From assembly GCA_934647165.1 (NCBI GenBank), contig CAKUFA010000043.1:1-19535 (forward strand): a stretch of DNA of 19,535 nt. Reading direction: 5' to 3'. This stretch comes from an uncultured Clostridia bacterium. GTDB lineage: Bacteria > Bacillota > Clostridia > Christensenellales > Aristaeellaceae. Shown in pieces: positions 1 to 7,269 of this stretch (the first letter of the stretch is position 1; each line of letters opens with the position of its first letter). The notes under the pieces were generated by a model. The model had not been told where the DNA came from. It ran no database searches and saw nothing but the letters and a program-made list of their open reading frames with translations. The position numbers and the translations under genes were made by a program.

Positions 1-1432
1 CCGCAATGGCGGAACCAATCACGCCGGCCACGTTCGGGCCCATGGCATGCATCAGCAGGAAGTTGCCGGGGTTCTCCTTCTGGCCGACCTTCTGGGAAAC
101 ACGCGCGGCCATCGGCACCGCAGACACGCCTGCAGAACCGATCAACGGGTTGATCTTACCGCCGGAAAGTTTGTTCATCAGCTTGGCCAGCAACACGCCG
201 CCTGCCGTGCCCATGCCAAATGCCACAATGCCCAAGGCAATGATCTCCAGCGTGCGGATGGACAGGAAGGTGGAAGCCGTCGCCGTTGCACCCACCGTGA
301 TGCCCAGGAAAATGGTCACAATGTTCATCAGCTCGTTTTGTGCGGTCTTGTTCAGGCGTTCCACCACGCCGCACTCCTTCATCAGGTTGCCCAGCATCAG
401 GCAGCCGACCAGAGGCGTTGCGGAGGGCAGCAGCAGCGACACAAGAACCGTCACAATAATCGGGAACAGAATCTTTTGCTTCTTGCTTACCGGTGCAAGC
501 TGTTCCATCACAATGCCGCGTTCTTTCTTGGTGGTCAGCGCACGCATGATAGGCGGCTGAATCACAGGAACCAGTGCCATGTAGCTGTAGGCAGCCACTG
601 CGATCGGGCCCAGCAGATGAGGCGCCAGCTTCCCCGTCAGCCAGATAGCCGTGGGGCCGTCCGCGCCGCCGATGATGCCGATAGCGCCGGACTCAGCAGC
701 TGTGAAGCCGAACAGCGCATACGCGCCGATGAAGGTCATGAAAATGCCCAGCTGTGCGGCAGCACCCAGCAGCAGCGTCTTCGGGTTGGCGATCAGGGGA
801 CCAAAGTCCGTGCCCGCGCCCACGCCCATGAAAATCAGGCAAGGATAAATGCCCAGTTTCACGCCCAGGTACAGATAGTCCAGCAAACCGGCGGAAATGA
901 CCTTGCCGCTGGTGGCAACCAGCTCGCCCAGGGCATTGAATACCTGCCCGTTTTGCAGATAGCATTCGCTGTTCATCACCACATTAATGGTGTCAAACAG
1001 CACCGTGCCGTTTGCCTGGCTCACCAGTGCGCCGGTTTCCGTCAGCGTCACCAGTTCGGACAGTGCAGTGCTCACATGGCCGATTACCTGACCGGCCTCG
1101 TTCATCACTGCACCTGCGGCATTCACCGTCAGCGCACCCAAACCGACCAGGTCGGCCGAGTTGACCAGCGTTGCCCCACCAAACAGCGACCAGTTTACAT
1201 GCCCGCCGGCAAACAGTTCCTCATGGAAAACATCGCTGCCCAGCAAGTTCGTCAGCAGCATACCGAAGGCAATCGGCAGCAGCAGCAGCGGTTCGAACTG
1301 CTTCACAATGGCCAGGTACAGCAGCACGCACGCAATACCCACCATGATGAGCACTTTGGGATCCGCCACATACGCCGCGATGCCCGAGGACGCATACAGG
1401 CTGGCAAGCGTCCCAAGAATATTGATTTGCAT
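1..1432 (-). CDS. mmdB: Sodium ion-translocating decarboxylase beta subunit (MmdB/OadB/GcdB family), 3' end outside window
   Basis: This is the membrane subunit that decarboxylates carboxybiotin and exports Na+. The 477 codons present match the family throughout: an N-terminal hydrophobic segment with FEPLLLLPIAFG (about residues 46-57), TDFGPLIANP (208-217), IGIIGGADGPT (about 251-261, whose Asp258 aligns with the essential Na+-site aspartate of Klebsiella OadB), and MHAMGPNVAGVIGSAIA at the window edge. By comparison with OadB only about ten residues are missing. Between about residues 70 and 180 lies an extra segment with hairpin-like Gly/Val repeats where compact family members have a short loop. 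The ribosome site before the ATG is weak (GTGAG). It is the last gene of the mmdA-D-C-B set, 40 nt after the biotin carrier. Family assignment is secure; substrate depends on the alpha subunit. Confidence 0.95.
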   Translation of the reverse strand, partial: MQINILGTLASLYASSGIAAYVADPKVLIMVGIACVLLYLAIVKQFEPLLLLPIAFGMLLTNLLGSDVFHEELFAGGHVNWSLFGGATLVNSADLVGLGALTVNAAGAVMNEAGQVIGHVSTALSELVTLTETGALVSQANGTVLFDTINVVMNSECYLQNGQVFNALGELVATSGKVISAGLLDYLYLGVKLGIYPCLIFMGVGAGTDFGPLIANPKTLLLGAAAQLGIFMTFIGAYALFGFTAAESGAIGIIGGADGPTAIWLTGKLAPHLLGPIAVAAYSYMALVPVIQPPIMRALTTKKERGIVMEQLAPVSKKQKILFPIIVTVLVSLLLPSATPLVGCLMLGNLMKECGVVERLNKTAQNELMNIVTIFLGITVGATATASTFLSIRTLEIIALGIVAFGMGTAGGVLLAKLMNKLSGGKINPLIGSAGVSAVPMAARVSQKVGQKENPGNFLLMHAMGPNVAGVIGSAIA

Positions 1433-1472
1433 CGTATCAGCTCACTTTCGTTGCAGCTATGCGGTTGCCTTC

Positions 1473-1859
1473 TCAGGCCAGGATCACCAGCGCGTCACCC
1501 GCATTCACGGTCGCGCCCTTGTTCACCATCACCTGTGCCACTGTGCCGTCATGGGGCGCAGGAATTTCATTTTCCATCTTCATGGCTTCCAGTACGCACA
1601 GCGCCTGGCCGGTCTTCACCTTATCGCCGGCCTTCACCTTCACATCCAGGATGTTGCCGGGCATGGGAGCCTTCACAGCTTCACCGCCAGCCACGGGTGC
1701 AGCAGCCTTCGCCGCAGGGGCAGCGGCAGGCGCAGCCGCCGGAGCGGGTGCAGCCACAGGGGCAGCCGCACGTACGGGAGCCGCGGTAGGCGCGCCGCCC
1801 ACTTCTTCCACTTCAACTTCATAAGCCTGACCATTCACCGTGATGTTAAACTTACGCAT
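1473..1859 (-). CDS. mmdC: Biotin carboxyl carrier protein of the decarboxylase (gamma subunit)
   Basis: This 128-residue protein carries the biotin that shuttles CO2 from the alpha subunit to the membrane beta subunit. It has a short N-terminal beta segment (1-22), a flexible Ala/Pro-rich linker (about 23-60), and a C-terminal biotinyl/lipoyl domain (about 62-128). The biotinylation motif is EAMKMENEI, with the acceptor lysine at about residue 94. The linker and size match MmdC/GcdC carriers. The ATG follows AAGGAGG at 9 nt. The gene sits 38 nt after the delta subunit and 40 nt before beta, so it is surely in the same transcript. Biotin ligase is not in this window. Confidence 0.96.
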   Translation of the reverse strand: MRKFNITVNGQAYEVEVEEVGGAPTAAPVRAAAPVAAPAPAAAPAAAPAAKAAAPVAGGEAVKAPMPGNILDVKVKAGDKVKTGQALCVLEAMKMENEIPAPHDGTVAQVMVNKGATVNAGDALVILA

Positions 1860-1897
1860 AGGATGGTTCCTCCTTGTTTGTCATTCGGTTCATTGTT

Positions 1898-2236
1898 TCA
1901 GAAGCGGCTGTAAATCTGTTCCTCACGTCCGGCCTTCTGCCAGGCGGGGGCATTGTTGATGCGGCGCACACGGCGCACCGTGAAGCCTGTGCCTTCCTCC
2001 ATCGCGCATGCAATGGCTGCCGTAATCACGGCAATCAGTGCATCGTCGCTCTGCACCGTCACTTCTTCTGCCGCAACGGGTACAGCAGGTGCAGGCGCAG
2101 CAGCGGCAGCTTTCTTTTTGTGTTCCTGCGTCAGCATGGTCATGATCTTAATCAGGCCAATCAGCAAAACAAGCCCGAAAAACACCACCACCAGGCCGAT
2201 TACCAGCACCATCAAGCTAGCTGTTAATCTATCCAT
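1898..2236 (-). CDS. mmdD: Decarboxylase delta subunit, OadG/MmdD family
   Basis: This 112-residue protein has one N-terminal membrane helix (about residues 6-30) followed by a Lys/Ala/Pro-rich stretch. The C-terminal part reads DDALIAVITAAIACAMEE, then FTVRRVRRINNAPAWQKAG. That layout and the ITAAIA element are typical of OadG/MmdD subunits, which hold the peripheral carboxyltransferase and biotin carrier against the membrane beta subunit. The start has GGAAAGGA about 12 nt upstream, rather far, but I see no better start. It lies 22 nt after the alpha gene, matching the mmdA-mmdD-mmdC-mmdB order known from Propionigenium-type methylmalonyl-CoA decarboxylase. Confidence 0.9.
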   Translation of the reverse strand: MDRLTASLMVLVIGLVVVFFGLVLLIGLIKIMTMLTQEHKKKAAAAAPAPAVPVAAEEVTVQSDDALIAVITAAIACAMEEGTGFTVRRVRRINNAPAWQKAGREEQIYSRF

Positions 2237-2258
2237 TTATGTCGCACGTCCTTTCCCG

Positions 2259-3743
2259 TCACAGCGGCAGGTTGCCGTGCTTCTTGGGCGGGTTGGACTC
2301 CCGCTTGGAAGAGAGCATCTCCAACGCGGCAATCACCAGCTTGCGGGTATCCGCAGGATCGCACACATCGTCGATCATCCCGGCCTGCGCAGCGGCAATG
2401 CCGTCGGCCACATCGTTGGCATATTTGGCTTCCAGTTCCGCACGCGCCTTGAGCGGATCGCCCGTGCCTTTCTTCATCTCTTCTTCATAGAGCACCGCCA
2501 CCGCAGCATCCGGCGTCAGCGCGGAAATCACCGCACCCGGCCAGGCGTAGGTCACATCGGCATTGTCCTTGCCCGCCATGGCTACATAGCTCTGGCCAAT
2601 GGCATTGCCAACCACCACGCTCACCTTGGGGCAGGTGGCTTCCGCATAGGCGTACAGCAGCTGTGCAACACCTGTGAGCGTCGCTGCCTGATCCTGCACG
2701 TCTGGCACCACAACGCCCTTGCTGTTGATGAGGCTCACCACCGGCAGGGAGTAGCAGTCGCACAGGCGGATAAAGCGCGCAGCCTTCGCAGCGCCCTGCG
2801 CCGTCAGCATGCCATCATTCACCGCGGCATTGGAGGCAACAACGCCCACGCTGCGGCCGCCCATACGGGTCAGCGCCACGCGGATTTCCTTGCCCCAATC
2901 CTTGTACAATTCCACAAAACTGCCAGCGTCCGCCATTGCCGCCATCAGGGCTTCGCTGTCGCCCGCATCCATTTCAGGCAGCACACGGTTCATGTCATCC
3001 GTATCCATCAGGGGCGCATCCTCTGCATTGCAGCCCGGCAGCAGATCAAGCACCTGCACCGCCAGGGCAATGGCCGCGTCCTCGTTTTCTGCTGTCAGCG
3101 CCACGCCGCCCTGCGCCGCCATGGTTTTCGCGCCGCCGGCGTTTTCATCCGTGTACGTCTTGCCGGACACGGCGCTCATTACCTGCGGGCCATACACCAT
3201 CAGCCGGCCAACATTCTCCGCCATGATGCTCACATCGCACAGCTGACTGATCAGCGCCGCGCCGCCTACGCAGGGACCCATCACCAGGGCGACCATCGGG
3301 CACACGCCGCTGAGTCTGGTCATCTTCGCATACACCTTCGCGTAAGCGTTCATGGCCTGCGCGCCCTCTTCCAGGCGCACACCGGCGCTGTCGCACAGAG
3401 CGATCACCGGTGCGCCGGTTTTCTGTGCCAGATCCAGCACCTTGAGAATCTTTTCTGCCTGCTTCACGCACATGGCGCCGCCATGCACCGTGAAATCCTG
3501 TGCAAACAGGTACACCGGGCGATCCTGCACCGTGCCGTATCCGGTCACAACGCCTGCATAATCGCCATCCTTGGATACCAGGGCGTCTGTTTCCACAAAA
3601 CTGCCCTGATCCAGCAGTTTGGCCACCCGCTCGCGGGCGACAAGCTTCCCCTGCGCGCGCTGCTTGGCAATGCGCTCAGCGTCTCCCTTGAGGATGCTGT
3701 TTTTCTTTTCCAGCACCCGCTCCAGGTCCTGCGTGTTGCTCAT
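2259..3743 (-). CDS. mmdA: Carboxyltransferase (alpha) subunit of a Na+-pumping acyl-CoA decarboxylase, probably methylmalonyl-CoA decarboxylase
   Basis: This 494-residue protein belongs to the carboxyl transferase family (crotonase-like CT domains). It would move the carboxyl group from an acyl-CoA to biotin. The N half shows CDSAGVRLEEG and MGPCVGGAAL; the C half shows LLYAYAEATCPKVSVVVG, VTYAWPGAVIS and the family tail KRESNPPKKHGNLPL. Length and operon order fit MmdA (about 500 residues) better than the longer glutaconyl-CoA enzyme. The ATG at 3743 is chosen because GGAAGGAGA lies 6 nt upstream; an in-frame ATG at 3779 has no such site. The C-domain glycine-rich loop is GQSY (about residues 383-386) where I expect GGAY, and the preceding loop also departs from standard MmdA. 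The exact substrate (methylmalonyl-CoA or another) is therefore inferred. Confidence 0.88.
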   Translation of the reverse strand: MSNTQDLERVLEKKNSILKGDAERIAKQRAQGKLVARERVAKLLDQGSFVETDALVSKDGDYAGVVTGYGTVQDRPVYLFAQDFTVHGGAMCVKQAEKILKVLDLAQKTGAPVIALCDSAGVRLEEGAQAMNAYAKVYAKMTRLSGVCPMVALVMGPCVGGAALISQLCDVSIMAENVGRLMVYGPQVMSAVSGKTYTDENAGGAKTMAAQGGVALTAENEDAAIALAVQVLDLLPGCNAEDAPLMDTDDMNRVLPEMDAGDSEALMAAMADAGSFVELYKDWGKEIRVALTRMGGRSVGVVASNAAVNDGMLTAQGAAKAARFIRLCDCYSLPVVSLINSKGVVVPDVQDQAATLTGVAQLLYAYAEATCPKVSVVVGNAIGQSYVAMAGKDNADVTYAWPGAVISALTPDAAVAVLYEEEMKKGTGDPLKARAELEAKYANDVADGIAAAQAGMIDDVCDPADTRKLVIAALEMLSSKRESNPPKKHGNLPL

Positions 3744-3854
3744 GTCCAATCTCCTTCCGTTTCCGACAAACCCGCTCAAAAGCAGGATGTAGTAAAGTGG
3801 TCCAATTTTGTCCCAATTTCAATCATTCGCGATTGGCCTTTCTTTTCCTGCTGT

Positions 3855-3883
3855 TTTAAAAAATTTTGTCAAGAATATGGCAA
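3855..3883 (-). promoter_or_regulatory. Possible sigma-A promoter of the mmd operon
   Basis: On the minus strand, TTGCCA (3878-3883) and TTTAAA (3855-3860) are separated by 17 nt. The element lies in the AT-rich part of the gap before mmdA and would give a leader of about 105 nt. A TTGACA (3867-3872) is nearby but has no good -10 partner. An inverted repeat GGTGA-7-TCACC (3909-3925) lies about 26 nt upstream of the -35 box and could be an operator. The 3744-4030 gap holds nothing else apart from the mgtE terminator. Confidence 0.35.
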
Positions 3884-3967
3884 AGCTTCCACGGTCGCTC
3901 TCCGAACAGGTGAAACACCCTCACCGAAACGCTTGGAACAGCCTTCGTTTTTGCCTCATCACGATAT

Positions 3968-4010
3968 GAAAAAAATCCTGTTCAGGCAGATGCCATCGCA
4001 GGATTTTTTC
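3968..4010 (-). terminator. Intrinsic terminator of mgtE
   Basis: On the minus strand, AAAAAATCCTG and CAGGATTTTTTT form an extended stem about 20 nt after the mgtE stop codon. The 18-nt loop holds a smaller GGCA-TC-TGCC hairpin. The near-symmetry of A and T runs would also let it act in the opposite direction. Confidence 0.8.
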
Positions 4011-4030
4011 ATTCTTGCCGATTCTCCGTA

Positions 4031-5443
4031 TCAGCCTGCCAGATGCAATCCATCCAGCAGCAGAAGCGCCACCAGCCCGTAATAGGTCACCACAGCTACC
4101 AGGTCCGTTACAGTGGTAATCAGCGGTCCTGATGCTACAGCCGGGTCAACATGGATCTTTTTGAAAAACAGCGGCGTCACCGTGCCTACCAGTGACGAAA
4201 TGGTCATCGCTGCCATCAGCGCCAACCCAATGCATCCGGAAACTGCAACGCTGAAAAACCACGTTTTCGCCATCGTAAAGTGAATGTACAGGCCGATCAC
4301 CGCCAGCGCACCGCTGCCCAGCATCAGTCCGCCTACAAACCCCACTCGTCCTTCCTTGAATACCAGATGCAGCTTTTGCTTCGCCGTCAGCGATCCGTCG
4401 GACAAGACGCGAATCGTCACAGCCAGCGACTGGGTGCCCACATTGCCCGCCATGTCCAGAATCATGGACTGAAAAGCAACCACCATGGTCAGCTGCGCCA
4501 TCACAGGCTCAAACAGCCCAACCACCGACGATACGCCAAGACCCAGAAACATCAGCACAATCAGCCACGGAATGCGTTTGCGCAGGCTCTGATGCAGCGG
4601 TTCATTGAGGTCTTCCTCCTCCGTCAGGCCGCCTAATTTGGCGTAGTCCTCGCCCATTTCCTGGTCCACCACTTCCACCAAATCCTGTGAAGTGATAACA
4701 CCCAGCAGCATCCGCTTATGATCCAGCACCGGAATGGAATCTTCAGAGTAGTCTTTCAACTGTTCAATGCACTGATCCACCGTTTCATCAGCAAACACAT
4801 AGGGATAGGATTCCTTGACCAGCGTTTCCAGCTCCACATATTCCCGGGCGCGAATCAGATCCTGCAAATCTATGGCGCCGTGGAACGTTCCATCCGCATT
4901 GAGCACATAGATGGTCAGCAGGTTGTCATTGTCCGCCGCCTGATCAATCAGTGCGTGCATGGCCTGCTTAATGGTCAAATCCTTCTCAATGGCGATGAAA
5001 TTTGTCGTCATTTTGCTGCCGATTTCGTCCTCGCTATAAGACTGAATCAGCTTGATATCCTGTTGCGCATCTTTGTCCATCAAGCGAATGATGGCTTCCT
5101 GCTTGTGGGGCTGCAACGCCTCCAGCACGTCTACGGCGTCGTCCGCATCCATGCTTTCCAGAATGTCCGCCGCCTGATCGTCGCCCAGCTCACTCAGATA
5201 GGCTTCCGGCTCCTCCAAATAGGTGAAGATTTCCGCAATCTGATCCTGATCCAGAAGCGACGCAAGATCCTTTCGCTCTCCCTTTGAGAGCATTTTCAGC
5301 GCGTCGGCAATATCATTGGCGTGATAATCCGCCAGTTTTTCCTTTTTTTCCTCTTCCGAAACGCCGCTTCGAATGAGAGCTGCTATCTCTTTTGCATAGT
5401 CCGGATGCAGCTGCTCTTCTTTCCATTCTTCCCTCTGCTCCAT
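4031..5443 (-). CDS. mgtE: Magnesium channel/transporter MgtE
   Basis: This 470-residue protein imports Mg2+ across the cytoplasmic membrane as a homodimer gated by intracellular Mg2+. The order is the acidic helical N domain (about 13-140), two CBS domains (about 145-265, with GVITSQDLVEVV closing the second), a linking plug helix (about 275-290), and five membrane helices (about 290-465). The signature DMAGNVGTQSLAV is at 330-342, and SGPLITTVTD ends at Asp447, matching the pore aspartate of characterised MgtE. The start at 5443 is chosen for AAAGGAGG about 8 nt upstream; an in-frame ATG at 5482 would lie inside the leader and lacks a site. The gene is monocistronic between its own promoter and terminator. 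Confidence 0.96.
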   Translation of the reverse strand: MEQREEWKEEQLHPDYAKEIAALIRSGVSEEEKKEKLADYHANDIADALKMLSKGERKDLASLLDQDQIAEIFTYLEEPEAYLSELGDDQAADILESMDADDAVDVLEALQPHKQEAIIRLMDKDAQQDIKLIQSYSEDEIGSKMTTNFIAIEKDLTIKQAMHALIDQAADNDNLLTIYVLNADGTFHGAIDLQDLIRAREYVELETLVKESYPYVFADETVDQCIEQLKDYSEDSIPVLDHKRMLLGVITSQDLVEVVDQEMGEDYAKLGGLTEEEDLNEPLHQSLRKRIPWLIVLMFLGLGVSSVVGLFEPVMAQLTMVVAFQSMILDMAGNVGTQSLAVTIRVLSDGSLTAKQKLHLVFKEGRVGFVGGLMLGSGALAVIGLYIHFTMAKTWFFSVAVSGCIGLALMAAMTISSLVGTVTPLFFKKIHVDPAVASGPLITTVTDLVAVVTYYGLVALLLLDGLHLAG

Positions 5444-5640
5444 GGATTTGTCCTCCTTTTCCGTTTGCTTCTTTGTACGCAAAAAAACCTGAATTGCCCG
5501 TAATCACAGCACAATACAGGAACCGGAAAAGACGCCATGTCGCGTGTTATGCCCGCGCAAGACGGGTTAACACGCCGCCGCATCTTCGCCCGATACTGTC
5601 CTGGCCGTCCACCCGTCTCACCCGCCTCTCATCAAAATTC
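5444..5640 (-). promoter_or_regulatory. Structured mgtE leader with internal terminator and ribosome-site masking; candidate riboswitch
   Basis: The roughly 197-nt 5' leader of mgtE carries several perfect or near-perfect complementary segments. An 8-bp stem pairs GCGTGTTA with TAACACGC (plus 5568-5575 with 5542-5549). The first part of that hairpin's loop (5559-5567) can pair over 9 positions with an upstream segment (5611-5619), which would make a pseudoknot or an alternative stem. A terminator-like hairpin occupies 5481-5520. An 8-bp pairing of 5524-5531 with 5456-5463 overlaps the ribosome site at 5452-5459. Mg2+-sensing M-box leaders are known before mgtE genes, but I do not recognise the conserved M-box segments here. 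The architecture is seen in the sequence; the ligand is unknown. Confidence 0.6.
5481..5520 (-). terminator. Terminator-like hairpin inside the mgtE leader
   Basis: In the RNA, CCTGTATTG pairs with CAATTCAGG (8 pairs and one U-U mismatch, 15-nt loop) and is followed directly by seven U. It sits 37 nt ahead of the mgtE start and about 120 nt after the likely transcription start, the usual place for an attenuator. Transcripts ending here would be about 160 nt. Confidence 0.7.
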
Positions 5641-5646
5641 GGGTTC

Positions 5647-5675
5647 ATTATAGCGAACGATTCGTCAAATGTCAA
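5647..5675 (-). promoter_or_regulatory. Consensus sigma-A promoter for mgtE
   Basis: On the minus strand TTGACA (5670-5675) and TATAAT (5647-5652) are separated by exactly 17 nt, a perfect match to the housekeeping consensus. It begins just after the glmM terminator. A consensus promoter this strong suggests that control of mgtE is exerted downstream, in the leader. Confidence 0.93.
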
Positions 5676-5686
5676 CCAAGGGTATC

Positions 5687-5717
5687 AAAAAACGCGGCAG
5701 ATTCAACGTTCTGCCGC
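5687..5717 (-). terminator. Intrinsic terminator downstream of glmM
   Basis: On the minus strand GCGGCAGA pairs perfectly with TCTGCCGC across an 8-nt loop, and is followed by G and six T. It lies about 80 nt after the glmM stop and directly before the mgtE promoter. Confidence 0.92.
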
Positions 5718-5794
5718 ATAGGTTCTATGATATTCGGGAAGCCGTGCAGGCGGCGCCAAAGGCTCTTTTCCGCCTGTCTTTTCCCTTTCTGAAT

Positions 5795-7147
5795 TCATGC
5801 GTTCAACTTCCGCTCAATGAGTTTGGCCAACGTATATACATCCTGATCCATTTCCTTCTGGTCAGGTCCCTCAATCATGATGCGGACAAAAGGCTCCGTT
5901 CCGCTGGCACGCACCAGCACGCGGCCACGGCCTTCGTATTTCTTTTCCAGGCTGTGGATAGCAGAAACGATTTCTTCATCCTTATCAAAATCATGCTTCC
6001 GTGCATCCGTCACACGGGCCGCGTATTGGCTCTGCGGCAGCACTTCCATAATCTGTGCCAGGCGCGACAGGCTCTTTTTGCTTTCCACCATAACAGTCAG
6101 CAGCTGCAAGGCGGTAATCAGGCCGTCGCCGGTGGTGTTATAGTCCAGGAAAATCACATGGCCGGACTGTTCCCCGCCAAGGCTGTAATTGTTTTCCAGC
6201 ATGTTTTCCAGCACATAACGGTCGCCCACTTTGGTTTTCACCTGCTGGATACCCAGCTTTTTCAGCGCCAGATCCAGTCCCATGTTACTCATAATGGTGG
6301 TTACCAGCGTATTGCCGCGCAGCCTGCCCTGACTCTTCAGATGGTTGGCACAGATGCACATAATCTGGTCACCGTTGACAATCTTGCCGCGTTCATCTAC
6401 CGCCATAAGACGATCCGCATCGCCGTCAAAGGCAAGGCCTACATCCGCGCCCAGCTCCCGCACAAGTTCACACAGCCGTTCAGGATGGGTTGAACCGCAG
6501 TTTTCATTGATGTTGGTTCCGTCCGGCTCATGATAATACACGGACACATCCGCGCCCAGCTCACTAAGCACGGCCGGCGCTACCTGATAGCTTGCGCCTT
6601 GGGCACAGTCCACCACAATGTGCAGCCCATCCAGGCGCACGCCGGTGGTTTCCTTGGCAAAATCAATGTAGCGGCGCTGGGCGTTGCGCTGGCGCACAGG
6701 CCGTCCCACATTCGGGCCAATGGGCAGCGTGCGATCCGCTGGAAGCCCATTGCGAATAATTTCCTCAATGCGATCCTCCACCGCATCGGGAAGCTTGTAG
6801 CCACGGTTATCAAAAAACTTGATGCCATTGTATTCCACCGTGTTATGGCTTGCAGAAATGACCGCCCCGGCATCCGCCTGATAATAGCGGGTAAGATACG
6901 CAATGGCCGGCGTCGGCATCACATCCACCAGCACTGCGCGGCCGCCCATGGAGCAAATGCCTGCCACCAGCGCACTTTCCAGCATTTCGCCGCTGATGCG
7001 GGTATCACGCCCTACCAGAATAGTCGGGCGATGCACATTGCTGGCCAACACACATGCGCTGGCCTGGCCAAGCTTAAACGCCAAATCGCACGTCAGATCC
7101 TGATTGGCAATACCGCGCACGCCATCGGTGCCAAAAAGTCTCGCCAT
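5795..7147 (-). CDS. glmM: Phosphoglucosamine mutase GlmM
   Basis: This 450-residue cytoplasmic enzyme converts glucosamine-6-phosphate to glucosamine-1-phosphate for UDP-GlcNAc, hence peptidoglycan. All four phosphohexomutase landmarks are present: ISASHN with the phosphoserine at 100, the metal loop DGDAD at 241-245, the sugar-binding GEQSGH at 325-330, and the phosphate-binding RASGTEP at 413-419. The N-terminus MARLFGTDGVRG and the full length are standard. The ATG follows GGAGG at about 9 nt. It has its own promoter and terminator, though read-through from the upstream GNAT gene is possible because no strong terminator separates them. Confidence 0.98.
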   Translation of the reverse strand: MARLFGTDGVRGIANQDLTCDLAFKLGQASACVLASNVHRPTILVGRDTRISGEMLESALVAGICSMGGRAVLVDVMPTPAIAYLTRYYQADAGAVISASHNTVEYNGIKFFDNRGYKLPDAVEDRIEEIIRNGLPADRTLPIGPNVGRPVRQRNAQRRYIDFAKETTGVRLDGLHIVVDCAQGASYQVAPAVLSELGADVSVYYHEPDGTNINENCGSTHPERLCELVRELGADVGLAFDGDADRLMAVDERGKIVNGDQIMCICANHLKSQGRLRGNTLVTTIMSNMGLDLALKKLGIQQVKTKVGDRYVLENMLENNYSLGGEQSGHVIFLDYNTTGDGLITALQLLTVMVESKKSLSRLAQIMEVLPQSQYAARVTDARKHDFDKDEEIVSAIHSLEKKYEGRGRVLVRASGTEPFVRIMIEGPDQKEMDQDVYTLAKLIERKLNA

Positions 7148-7212
7148 CTATACCTACCTCCGTAGACCTTCTTTATCCATGCACCTGCACGTTCTGTGCA
7201 GCGCCGTTGTCT

Positions 7213-7241
7213 AGTATACGACACCCGGCAGAAAAAAACAA
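7213..7241 (-). promoter_or_regulatory. Sigma-A promoter for glmM
   Basis: On the minus strand TTGTTT (7236-7241) and TATACT (7213-7218) are 17 nt apart. The predicted start leaves a leader of about 60 nt. That leader contains an imperfect inverted repeat (TGCACAG and CTGTGCA-like halves around 7184-7200) of unknown meaning. A weak GAAAC/GTTTC stem followed by a T run just upstream could act as a poor terminator for the preceding operon. Confidence 0.7.
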
Positions 7242-7269
7242 GAAACTTTTTAAAACATTTGCATACGTT

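Noticed and set aside
47..1789. A 580-codon plus-strand open frame opposite mmdB and mmdC
   Set aside because: Same shadow pattern: Gln/His/Arg-rich, no recognisable domain, and no promoter or ribosome site.
3867..3872. TTGACA as the mmd -35 box
   Set aside because: No acceptable -10 hexamer lies 16-18 nt downstream; the neighbouring TTGCCA-17-TTTAAA is a better pair, though still weak.
1953..4082. A 709-codon plus-strand open frame opposite the mmd operon
   Set aside because: It lies antisense to mmdD and mmdA, which have clear family matches. The translation is rich in His, Arg and Gln without domain motifs, as expected for a shadow frame in GC-rich sequence.
5611..5625. A four-codon leader peptide (MRGG) at the start of the mgtE leader
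   Set aside because: The ATG lies within about 10 nt of the predicted 5' end with no ribosome site, so translation is unlikely.
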